Numbered from the stretch's first letter, positions 1 through 5,660 are shown. The stretch: DNA of 9,003 bases from an uncultured Clostridia bacterium (GCA_946615785.1 CAMOIA010000048.1:1-9003), one strand, 5' to 3'. Numbers and translations: made by a program. Notes: generated by a model not told the origin, from the sequence alone.

Positions 1-275
1 GGCTGGCCCACGGTGATCTGCTGCAGGCCGTCCACCTTCGCCGCGTGGATCTTTACGATCCGCACATACCCGCCGCCGCCGCGCTGGGATGAAATCACAT
101 ACCCGTGGTCGGGGGTAAAGCGCGTGGACAGAACATAATTGATCTGGCTCGGGGCGCAGTGAAAATACTCCGCGAGCTCGTTTCGCTTCAGTTCGCAGGC
201 GTTTTCTTCCTGATCTCCCTGGGCCTGCTGCATCATGGCCTTGATGAACGCTTCGATCGTATCACTCAGCCGCAT
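1..275 (-). CDS. ctsR: Transcriptional repressor CtsR, 5' part (C-terminus outside window)
   Basis: CtsR represses class III heat-shock genes (clpC, clpP, clpE and its own operon) in Firmicutes; heat or arginine phosphorylation by McsB relieves this. The visible 91 residues start MRLSDTIEAFIKAMM. They contain the family's DNA-binding core: ELKRNELAEYF (28-38), the recognition stretch CAPSQINYVLSTRF (40-53), and the glycine-rich wing RGGGGYVRI at 65-73, which reads DNA and acts as the heat sensor in known CtsR proteins. The ATG at 275-273 fits the usual CtsR N-terminus and is preceded on its strand by AAGGAAGGGAT. The dimerisation/C-terminal domain lies beyond the left edge. In Firmicutes, mcsA, mcsB and clpC usually follow; they would lie outside this window. 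Identification is from the family signature and is supported independently by the CtsR box upstream. Confidence 0.95.
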   Translation of the reverse strand, partial: MRLSDTIEAFIKAMMQQAQGDQEENACELKRNELAEYFHCAPSQINYVLSTRFTPDHGYVISSQRGGGGYVRIVKIHAAKVDGLQQITVGQ

Positions 276-311
276 TTTGATCCCTTCCTTCAGATCCGGT
301 CAAATGAAAAG

Positions 312-328
312 TCTGACTTACTTTGACC
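312..328 (-). promoter_or_regulatory. CtsR operator (heptad direct repeat) in the ctsR leader
   Basis: Read on the minus strand, the site is GGTCAAA-GTA-AGTCAGA. It matches the known CtsR box (RGTCAAA-NAN-RGTCAAA, direct repeat with 3-bp spacer) with one mismatch in the second heptad. It lies immediately downstream of the -10 box, at the expected start site, which is a standard position for autorepression. A further GGTCAAA half-site in the opposite orientation occurs at 298-304. Confidence 0.85.
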
Positions 329-334
329 TACAAA

Positions 335-363
335 AGTATAACACACCTTCTGCGCGAATGCAA
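335..363 (-). promoter_or_regulatory. Sigma-A promoter of ctsR
   Basis: On the minus strand, TTGCAT (363-358) and TATACT (340-335) are separated by exactly 17 bp. A start site near 328 would give a leader of about 53 nt before the ctsR ATG. The CtsR box begins just downstream of the -10, so bound CtsR would cover the start site. Confidence 0.8.
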
Positions 364-389
364 GCATTTGCAGGGCGGATCCAACCGTC

Positions 390-402
390 AATTGTTACAA
401 TT
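390..402. repeat. 13-bp palindrome AATTGTTACAATT between the divergent promoters
   Basis: AATTGT and ACAATT form a perfect inverted repeat around one central T. It lies upstream of both the ctsR and the XRE-gene promoters, in an AT-rich stretch (390-420) that could also act as an UP element for the rightward promoter. Such a short AT-rich palindrome may arise by chance; a regulator site is possible but I do not recognise it. Confidence 0.4.
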
Positions 403-422
403 TATTAAATTTTGAAAAAGCA

Positions 423-451
423 TTGACATGCGGCTGCGCATGTGGTTTAAT
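423..451 (+). promoter_or_regulatory. Sigma-A promoter of the XRE-cupin regulator (and probably potABCD)
   Basis: A consensus TTGACA (423-428) and TTTAAT (446-451) are 17 bp apart, and the -35 is preceded by AT-rich DNA. The predicted start near 458 leaves a leader of about 80 nt containing two palindromes and the AGGAGG site. No comparable promoter is seen in front of potA, so this one may drive the whole five-gene unit to the terminator near 5515. Confidence 0.8.
427..442. promoter_or_regulatory. Inverted repeat within the promoter spacer (CATGCG-N4-CGCATG)
   Basis: A perfect 6-bp inverted repeat with a 4-bp centre (GCTG) fills most of the spacer between the -35 and -10 of the rightward promoter. 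The location would suit a repressor or a spacer-binding activator. Its sequence differs from the paired GTTTAG palindromes downstream, so it would belong to a second regulator, if it is functional at all. Confidence 0.45.
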
Positions 452-465
452 TTATCGCGATTTAA

Positions 466-484
466 AGTTTAGTTTTTCTAAACT
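466..484. promoter_or_regulatory. Putative operator copy 1 for the XRE-cupin regulator
   Basis: AGTTTAG (466-472), five T, and CTAAACT (478-484) form a perfect 7-bp inverted repeat. It lies just downstream of the predicted start site near 458. A second palindrome with the same half-site and the same 5-bp spacing follows at 501-517. Duplicated identical half-sites in front of an XRE regulator gene suggest autoregulation. The RNA form would also be a small hairpin. Confidence 0.7.
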
Positions 485-500
485 CACGTCCGAACTTTTT

Positions 501-517
501 GTTTAGAAACACTAAAC
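501..517. promoter_or_regulatory. Putative operator copy 2 for the XRE-cupin regulator
   Basis: GTTTAG (501-506), AAACA, and CTAAAC (512-517) form a perfect 6-bp inverted repeat that shares its half-sites and spacing with copy 1. The centres are 34 bp apart, near three helical turns, so dimers on both sites could contact each other. This copy ends 6 bp before the AGGAGG of the regulator gene. Confidence 0.7.
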
Positions 518-537
518 CCTGAAAGGAGGCGTATGAA

Positions 538-1080
538 ATGGATATCGGCAGAAAGCTTCGTTCGCTGCGTCAGCAGAAGAACCTCACGCAGGAGCAGCTC
601 GCGGATCGGTGCGAATTGAGCAAGGGCTTCATTTCCCAGGTGGAAAGAAACCTGGCGTCTCCTTCCATCGCAACGCTGACGGACATGCTCGAATGCCTCG
701 GGAGCGACCTGAAGACCTTCTTCTCCGACCCGATGGACGAGCGCGTCACCTTTTCTCCAGCGGACATGTTCGAAAAAGCCGATCCCGACGGCCTGAAAAA
801 CACCGTCACCTGGCTCGTGCCCACCGCGCAGAAAAACCGCATGGAGCCGATCCTGGTGGAATTGGAGGACGGCGGGAGGACAAGCGAAATGCCGCCCTTT
901 GAAGGGGAAGAATTCGGCTATGTCCTTCAGGGCTCCGTGGTGCTTTTTGTCGGCGACCGGAAATACCGCGTCGCCGCGGGCGAAAGCTTTTGCCTGCACC
1001 CCGGCAGTCCGCACCATATCGAAAACGCCGGGAAGCGCAGGGCCAAAGTTCTCTGGATCTCCAATCCGCCCATGTTCTGA
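538..1080 (+). CDS. XRE-family transcriptional regulator with C-terminal cupin sensor domain
   Basis: This 180-residue protein has an N-terminal XRE helix-turn-helix (about 4-60): IGRKLRSLRQQKNLTQEQLA, then LSKGFISQVERN as the recognition region and SPSIATL closing the fold. A C-terminal cupin barrel spans about 106-176, with EGEEFGYVLQGSV, AAGESFCLHPGSPHH and a closing VLWISNPP strand. This is the two-domain layout of PuuR-type regulators, where the cupin binds a small ligand. Its first cupin motif has Glu where metal cupins have His, so a metal centre is doubtful. AGGAGG at 524-529, 8 nt before the ATG, fixes the start; an ATG at 533 is out of frame. Location directly ahead of potABCD suggests it controls polyamine uptake and itself, probably through the palindromes at 466-517. 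The ligand is inferred, not shown. Confidence 0.92.
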   Translation: MDIGRKLRSLRQQKNLTQEQLADRCELSKGFISQVERNLASPSIATLTDMLECLGSDLKTFFSDPMDERVTFSPADMFEKADPDGLKNTVTWLVPTAQKNRMEPILVELEDGGRTSEMPPFEGEEFGYVLQGSVVLFVGDRKYRVAAGESFCLHPGSPHHIENAGKRRAKVLWISNPPMF

Positions 1081-1092
1081 CCGTACGCGGCC

Positions 1093-1137
1093 CTGCCTGA
1101 GCAGGCAGTCCTGCCTGCCTTCGGCACCCTACAGGCA
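1093..1137 (+). other. Alternating CTGCCTG/CAGGCAG repeats able to form exclusive hairpins upstream of potA
   Basis: The gap between the regulator stop and potA contains CTGCCTG (1093-1099), CAGGCAG (1102-1108), CTGCCTG (1111-1117) and CAGGCA (1132-1137). Each element can pair only with one neighbour at a time, giving alternative stem-loops in the mRNA. A run of six T (1158-1163) lies between this block and the potA AGGAGG. TCCT at 1155-1158 is complementary to AGGA at 1165-1168, so it could mask the ribosome site. No classic terminator follows the hairpins directly. A regulatory role is inference; the block could also be a simple transcript-processing or repeat-derived structure. Confidence 0.5.
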
Positions 1138-1178
1138 ATTTGTAAAGTCCCCCATCCTTTTTTCAGGAGGCACAAGCT

Positions 1179-2759
1179 ATGCGGAAACTGATCGAATTCC
1201 GGAATATCGTCAAGAGCTTTGATGGGCAGGTCGTGCTCAAAGGTGTCAATCTGAACATCTACGGAAACGAATTCGTAACGCTCCTTGGCCCTTCTGGCTG
1301 CGGGAAAACCACGCTGCTCAGGATTCTCGGCGGCTTTCTGGAGCAGGACGAAGGCACAGTCATTTTCGACGGACAGTGCATCGATAAGCTCCCGCCCTAC
1401 AAACGCGAAATCAACACCGTGTTTCAGCGCTACGCGCTGTTTCCGCACCTGAACGTGTTTGAAAACATCGCCTTCGGCCTGCGGATCAAAAAGATGGGCA
1501 ACGACATCATCGCCCAGAAGGTGAACCGCATGCTGAGCCTGGTCAACCTGACGGGCTATGAAAAACGCAACGTGACCAAGCTTTCCGGCGGTCAGCAGCA
1601 GCGGGTCGCCATCGCAAGAGCGCTGGTGAACGAACCGAACGTGCTGCTGCTGGACGAACCGCTCGGCGCGCTGGATCTGAAGCTGCGCAAGGAAATGCAG
1701 CGGGAGCTCAAGCGCATCCAGCAGGAAGTGGGCATCACGTTCATCTTTGTGACGCACGATCAGGAAGAAGCGCTGACCATGAGCGACAAGATCGTTGTGA
1801 TGAACGCGGGCGAAATCGAGCAGATCGGAACGCCCCTTGAAATCTACAACGAGCCTGCCAACGCGTATGTGGCCCGCTTTATCGGGGAAAGCAACATTCT
1901 TGACGGCGTCATGCTGGAAGATTACAAGGTGCGGTTCGATGACAAGAATTTCGAATGCGTGGATTTCGGCTTCCGCACGGGCGAGCCTGTGGACGTGCTG
2001 ATCCGGCCTGAGGATCTGGCCGTAGTCAAGCCCAGGGACGGCGTGCTTCGGGGCGAAGTGAAAAACGTGGTCTTCAAAGGCGTGCATTACGAACTGATGG
2101 TCGAAACCAAGACCGGCACCAAGAAAACCGTGCAGATGCACGTGGTCACCCAGCACGACCTTGTCAACCCGCAGGCGGGCGAGAAAATCAGCGCCAACGA
2201 TTTCTATGTGGACCTGGACGACCTGGTCAACAAGGACCTGACCGATCAGGATTTCATCTCCATCGCCAACGCGCAGGCCTGGGACGAGGAAGACCGCGAC
2301 CGGTCCCTGACCAAGGTAACCCATAACATCGAAAAGAAGCCGGGCATGTATACAATCACCTTCGGCACGGAAAAGGGCACGGAGGTCACCGTGAACGTGC
2401 ATGTGGTGCACCCCGAATACGTCGAGGACGCCCGGCACAACATCGGTATCAGCGCGCTGGACTTCTTCATCACCCCGGACGAGATCCGCGAATCCATGGC
2501 CATTTCCACCGACCTGAAAACCTGGGCCAGCGCCGAAGCCTGGAACCTGCAGGACGACTCCCCGGTCGAAATCACGGACGTGCGGTTCGATTTCGACCCC
2601 GCGAACGTGACCGAGGGAACCTACGATATCACCTTCGCCACCCAAGGCCGGGTGTACAAGGTGGAAACGACCTCCCGGCTGGAGGTCGGCGACCGGGTGG
2701 GCCTGGCTTTTGACCCGGAGGATATCCATGTCATGCATAAGGAAGTGACGGACGTATGA
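1179..2759 (+). CDS. potA: Spermidine/putrescine ABC transporter ATP-binding protein PotA, with Ig-like insertion
   Basis: PotA is the cytoplasmic ATPase that powers polyamine import through PotBC. All nucleotide-binding motifs are present: Walker A GPSGCGKT (37-44), Q-loop Gln83, signature LSGGQQ (135-140), Walker B VLLLDE (155-160), D-loop GALD (163-166) and switch His193. The TOBE region begins around IRPEDL (275-280). The protein has 526 residues, against roughly 350-380 for usual PotA. The excess lies inside the TOBE domain: its first half ends near VFKGVHYELMVETKTG (298-313) and it resumes at VETTSRLEVGDRVGL (495-509), closing with DPEDIHVM. Between them are two tandem repeats of an Ig-like beta type. 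AGGAGG at 1165-1170 lies 8 nt before the ATG. The stop overlaps the potB start (ATGA). The substrate is inferred from PotD; related importers take up other polyamines. Confidence 0.93.
   Translation: MRKLIEFRNIVKSFDGQVVLKGVNLNIYGNEFVTLLGPSGCGKTTLLRILGGFLEQDEGTVIFDGQCIDKLPPYKREINTVFQRYALFPHLNVFENIAFGLRIKKMGNDIIAQKVNRMLSLVNLTGYEKRNVTKLSGGQQQRVAIARALVNEPNVLLLDEPLGALDLKLRKEMQRELKRIQQEVGITFIFVTHDQEEALTMSDKIVVMNAGEIEQIGTPLEIYNEPANAYVARFIGESNILDGVMLEDYKVRFDDKNFECVDFGFRTGEPVDVLIRPEDLAVVKPRDGVLRGEVKNVVFKGVHYELMVETKTGTKKTVQMHVVTQHDLVNPQAGEKISANDFYVDLDDLVNKDLTDQDFISIANAQAWDEEDRDRSLTKVTHNIEKKPGMYTITFGTEKGTEVTVNVHVVHPEYVEDARHNIGISALDFFITPDEIRESMAISTDLKTWASAEAWNLQDDSPVEITDVRFDFDPANVTEGTYDITFATQGRVYKVETTSRLEVGDRVGLAFDPEDIHVMHKEVTDV
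2184..2408 (+). repeat. Ig-like repeat A inside PotA TOBE domain
   Basis: This segment encodes PotA residues 336-410. It opens with KISANDFYVD, has the central AQAW and closes with GMYTITFGTEKGTEVTVNVH, an alternating beta pattern typical of Ig-like domains in Gram-positive surface proteins. It aligns with repeat B at an offset of 87 residues through the AxAW motif, then 91 after a small gap. The domain assignment rests on pattern and motif resemblance only. Confidence 0.65.
2445..2669 (+). repeat. Ig-like repeat B inside PotA TOBE domain
   Basis: This segment encodes PotA residues 423-497: GISALDFFITPDEI, the central AEAW, then EGTYDITFATQGRVYKVE. It matches repeat A in order and motifs (ISAxDF, AxAW, GxYxITF) but has diverged at many positions. 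Its last strand runs straight into the resumed TOBE sequence, so the repeat boundary and the TOBE boundary nearly coincide. Confidence 0.65.
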
Positions 2760-3535
2760 AATCCTTTGTGCGGATGAGCTATCCCTACCTTGTGTGGATC
2801 GCGCTGTTCATCGTGGCGCCGATGTTCATGATTCTCCTCTACGCCCTCACACGCTCCGGCAACGGCACGATCACCTTTAAATTCACCCTGGAAAACTTCT
2901 CGCGTTTTTTCAGCGATCCGACCTTTTTAAGGGTGCTGTGGACTTCCCTTCGCATCGCCTTTCTGACGACGGTGTTCTGCATCCTGATCGGATACCCGGC
3001 GGCGCTGTTCATCGCCAATCTTCCCGAAAAGCGGCAGACGCTCATGACCCTGCTCCTGACGCTGCCCATGTGGATCAACATGCTGCTCAAAACCTATGCC
3101 TGGCGCGGCATTCTGATGAACTTTGACCTGGAAAGCGAAATCAAGGTGTTCATCGGCATGGTGTACGATTTCCTTCCCTATATGATCCTGCAGATCCACA
3201 CCGCCATCGCAAAGCTCGACCGGAACCTTCTGGTGGCAAGCTACGACCTTGGGGCAAACAAGTGGAAGACCTTCCTGAAGGTGACGCTCCCCTTAAGCGT
3301 TCCCGGCATCATCAGCGGCATCACCCTGGTCTTTCTTCCGGCGGTCTCAAGCTTTGTCATTCCAAAGCTCCTTGGCGGCGGAAACTATGTGCTGATCGGC
3401 AACCTGATCGAAACGTACTTCCTGGTGGCCGGAGACTGGAATTTCGGCAGCGCGATTTCCCTGATCATGGCGCTGATCATCATCCTTTCCATGTACCTGA
3501 CAAGGAAGATGGACCGCAGCACGGAGGAGGCGTAA
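2756..3535 (+). CDS. potB: Spermidine/putrescine ABC transporter permease PotB
   Basis: PotB is one of the two membrane permeases of the polyamine importer and pairs with PotC. Hydrophobic segments begin at about 10-31 (YLVWIALFIVAPMFMILLYA) and recur through the protein. The cytoplasmic EAA coupling loop, which docks onto PotA, is at 161-187 (ASYDLGANKWKTFLKVTLPL, then PGIISG). Other family landmarks are LPMWINMLLKTYAWRGIL (103-120), FLPAVSSFVIPKLLGGG (193-209) and GDWNFGSAISLIMA (226-239). At 259 residues it is short: between WRGIL and FIGMVYDFLP there are about 11 residues, where the homologues I remember have nearly 30. The reading frame is intact. The ATG overlaps the potA stop, indicating translational coupling, and potC follows after 4 bp. 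Confidence 0.93.
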   Translation: MKSFVRMSYPYLVWIALFIVAPMFMILLYALTRSGNGTITFKFTLENFSRFFSDPTFLRVLWTSLRIAFLTTVFCILIGYPAALFIANLPEKRQTLMTLLLTLPMWINMLLKTYAWRGILMNFDLESEIKVFIGMVYDFLPYMILQIHTAIAKLDRNLLVASYDLGANKWKTFLKVTLPLSVPGIISGITLVFLPAVSSFVIPKLLGGGNYVLIGNLIETYFLVAGDWNFGSAISLIMALIIILSMYLTRKMDRSTEEA

Positions 3536-3539
3536 AGGC

Positions 3540-4343
3540 ATGGAACGAAAAAAATCGCCCTGGCATTTCTTTTCCTCCGGCTATCTGATCCTGGTGCTGG
3601 CCTTTATCTATCTGCCGATTCTTTACGTCATGGTCTTTTCCTTTAACGACAGCAAGTCCATGATCTCCTTCGCGGGCTTCTCCACGCGCTGGTATGAGGA
3701 GATGTTCGAGAACCGGGAAATGCTGGAAAGCATCTGGTATACGGTCCTTGTGGCGCTGATCGCGACCGGGGTTTCCACCGTGGTCGGCACGGTCGCTGCC
3801 ATCGGGCTTTCCAAGGCCAGGCCCCTGGTCAGGTCCATCGCGCTGGAGGTCAACAACCTGCCGGTTCTGAACCCCGATATCGTAACCGCCATCTCCCTGA
3901 TGCTGCTGTTTCTCTCCGTCAAAGTCCAGCGCAGCATCGTTACCCTGACCCTCGCGCACATCACCTTCTGCATCCCCTACGTCATCCTTTCTGTCATGCC
4001 GAAGCTCCGCCAGCTGGATGACAACGTGGCTGAAGCCGCCCTGGACCTGGGCGCCAATCCCTGGCAGGCGCTTTTGAAGGTCATCATCCCCCAGATCTAT
4101 CCCGCGATCCTCTCCGGCGCGCTGATCGCCTTCAGCATGAGCTTTGACGATTTCGTCATTTCCTTCTTCACCGCCGGCGTGGACGTGCAGAACATCTCCA
4201 TGTACGTGTATTCCATGAAGCGCTTCAACCCCAGCGTGAACGCGCTTTCCACCCTGATCGTCGTCGCGGTCACGCTGATCCTGGTGCTGGCAAACCTGAT
4301 TCCCGCTCTCAAAGAGAGGAAGAATAAAAAAGAAGAATTCTGA
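3540..4343 (+). CDS. potC: Spermidine/putrescine ABC transporter permease PotC
   Basis: PotC is the second permease subunit, partner of PotB in the membrane. The 267 residues show a first membrane segment at about 14-34 (GYLILVLAFIYLPILYVMVF), then VFSFNDS and FSTRWYEEMF, which are characteristic of PotC. Also present are NNLPVLNPDIVTAISLMLLF (105-124), AHITFCIPYVILSV (139-152), the EAA loop AEAALDLGANPW (164-175) and the PotC-specific FDDFVISFF (202-210). The lysine-rich C-terminus would be cytoplasmic. GGAGGAGG at 3523-3530 is 9 nt before the ATG and lies inside the end of potB. The length is normal and no defect is seen. A stem-loop begins at its stop codon. Confidence 0.94.
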   Translation: MERKKSPWHFFSSGYLILVLAFIYLPILYVMVFSFNDSKSMISFAGFSTRWYEEMFENREMLESIWYTVLVALIATGVSTVVGTVAAIGLSKARPLVRSIALEVNNLPVLNPDIVTAISLMLLFLSVKVQRSIVTLTLAHITFCIPYVILSVMPKLRQLDDNVAEAALDLGANPWQALLKVIIPQIYPAILSGALIAFSMSFDDFVISFFTAGVDVQNISMYVYSMKRFNPSVNALSTLIVVAVTLILVLANLIPALKERKNKKEEF

Positions 4344-4373
4344 CGGCCGCGCTTCAAACGCAGCCCGTCAGAA
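4338..4373 (+). other. Stem-loop overlapping potC stop, between potC and potD
   Basis: TTCTGACGG (4338-4346) and CCGTCAGAA (4365-4373) are perfectly complementary. The stem can be extended inward, by a small register shift, through GGC/GCC and GCG/CGC around a CTTCAAA loop. No T-run follows on the plus strand, so it is not a standard rightward terminator. Such structures between a permease and a binding-protein gene often act as mRNA 3'-end barriers that unequalise expression; that role here is inferred. Reading leftward, the stem is followed by a T-rich stretch, but no leftward gene is present. Confidence 0.6.
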
Positions 4374-4400
4374 CCAAGAAAAAAGAGGAGGCAAACGAGT

Positions 4401-5474
4401 ATGAAAAAAATCCTGGCTTACCTTCTGGTCCTCTGCCTTGCGCTGCCCATGATGGCATCCGCACAGGGCTTTGATCCCGCCGAGGTCGCCGGCACGACGC
4501 TGAACGTGTACAACTGGGGCGAATACGTGGACATGTCCGTGATCCGGGACTTTGAAAAAGAATACAACGTGCGGGTCAATTACAAAACCTATGAATCCAA
4601 CGAATACCTCTGGCTTCAGCTGCAGTCCGGCGATTCCTGGGACATCATCGTACCCAGCGATTACCTGATCGAGCGGCTCATCGGCGCCGGGATGCTCCAG
4701 CCGCTGGACAAAACCATCGTGGACAATCTGGACCAGCTCGCCGAAGGCCTGCAGGGCCTTATGACCTATGACCCTGACAACACCTACTCCGTTCCGTACT
4801 TCTGGCAAACCATGGGAATCGTGTATGACACGACGAAGATTCCCGAAGAGGAAATGGAAGCGCAGGGCTGGGACGCCTTCCAGAACCCGGCGTATGCGGG
4901 CCACGCCTACATGTACGATTCCTCCCGCGACGCCTTCATGATCGCGGAAAAGGCACTTGGGTATTCCGCCAACACCACGAATGAAGAAGAGATCCTTGCC
5001 GCCTACGAATGGCTTCGCAACATGCACAAGGTGCTCCGGCCCTCCTATGTGACGGACGAGGTCATCGACAGCATGGCGGAAGGCCTGAAGTGGATGGCGC
5101 TTGTGTACAGCGGAGACGCGACCTATATCCTGAGTGAAAACGAGGATATGGCCTACTGCACGCCGCATCAGGGCACCAATATCGCCGTGGACGCCATGGT
5201 CATTCCCGCCAACGCGAAGAACCCGAAGCTGGCCAACCTGTTCATCCGCTATATGCTGGAATACGAAGCCAGCGAGGCCAATTCGATCGAAGTGGGTTAC
5301 GCCTCCGCCAACGGCGCGGTGCTGGAAGCGCTGAGCGGCCCCGGCGGTGAATACGAAGGAAACTCCGCGTATGTTCCGAGAGCCGGATATGCGCAGGACG
5401 AAACCTATGTGGACCTGCCTTCCGACTGGCAGGCGCGCCAGCCAGACCTCTGGGCCAAGGTGATGGCAGAATAA
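4401..5474 (+). CDS. potD: Polyamine ABC transporter substrate-binding protein PotD
   Basis: PotD captures spermidine or putrescine outside the membrane and delivers it to PotBC. The 357 residues start with a signal peptide (MKKILAYLLVLCLALPMMASA) ending in an ASA|QG signal peptidase I site; no lipobox cysteine is visible. The mature part carries family hallmarks: LNVYNWGEYV (34-43), KTYESNE, VPSDYLIERLI (84-94), YSVPYFWQTMGIVY (129-142) and DAMVIPANAKNPK (264-276). By memory alignment with E. coli PotD, Trp39, Tyr42, Ser86, Tyr88, Asp177, Tyr236, Asp264, Tyr300 and Gln344 fall at ligand-site positions. The position of E. coli Trp255 is Ala262. GAGGAGG (4385-4391) lies 9 nt before the ATG. 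It is the last gene of the unit, followed by a strong terminator. Exact ligand preference cannot be read from the sequence. Confidence 0.94.
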   Translation: MKKILAYLLVLCLALPMMASAQGFDPAEVAGTTLNVYNWGEYVDMSVIRDFEKEYNVRVNYKTYESNEYLWLQLQSGDSWDIIVPSDYLIERLIGAGMLQPLDKTIVDNLDQLAEGLQGLMTYDPDNTYSVPYFWQTMGIVYDTTKIPEEEMEAQGWDAFQNPAYAGHAYMYDSSRDAFMIAEKALGYSANTTNEEEILAAYEWLRNMHKVLRPSYVTDEVIDSMAEGLKWMALVYSGDATYILSENEDMAYCTPHQGTNIAVDAMVIPANAKNPKLANLFIRYMLEYEASEANSIEVGYASANGAVLEALSGPGGEYEGNSAYVPRAGYAQDETYVDLPSDWQARQPDLWAKVMAE

Positions 5475-5481
5475 AACGCAT

Positions 5482-5515
5482 GGAGCTCGCTGAAAAAACA
5501 GCGGGCTCCCTTTTT
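5482..5515 (+). terminator. Rho-independent terminator of the pot operon
   Basis: GGAGCTCGCTG (5482-5492), a loop of six A, and CAGCGGGCTCC (5499-5509) form an 11-bp stem with one G-U pair, followed by C and TTTTT (5511-5515). It lies 7 bp after the potD stop and separates the polyamine unit from the envelope genes. The next 145 bp up to the following promoter hold nothing I recognise. Confidence 0.93.
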
Positions 5516-5660
5516 ATACACGCTGCCTTCTTCAAACCATGCAAACGCCGTTCTCCACCGTTAAGCGCCTTTCGAAATGCCATGCTTTCTTTCCGATTCC
5601 GTCATCCCAAAACGGCGCTCCAAAGGGCGGAAGGCGCCTGTTTTCAAGGCTTGTCACCCA

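Noticed and set aside
105..326. Rightward 73-codon frame opposite ctsR
   Set aside because: It is antisense to ctsR and overlaps the CtsR box; ctsR is certain from its motifs.
484..1017. Leftward 177-codon frame opposite the XRE-cupin gene
   Set aside because: It is antisense to a clear regulator gene, and its translation shows no motifs.
927..2738. Leftward 603-codon open frame opposite potA
   Set aside because: It lies entirely antisense to potA and the end of the regulator gene. The translation is His/Val-rich with no recognisable domain, as expected of GC-rich shadow frames, and it has no promoter or ribosome site.
4338..4380. Terminator between potC and potD
   Set aside because: The stem is followed by CCAAGAAAAAAG on the plus strand, not by a T-run, and potD has no promoter of its own that I can see.
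5614..5638. GGCGC/GCGCC hairpin upstream of the glycosidase promoter
   Set aside because: The stem is only 5 bp with a long loop in GC-rich DNA; no functional context.
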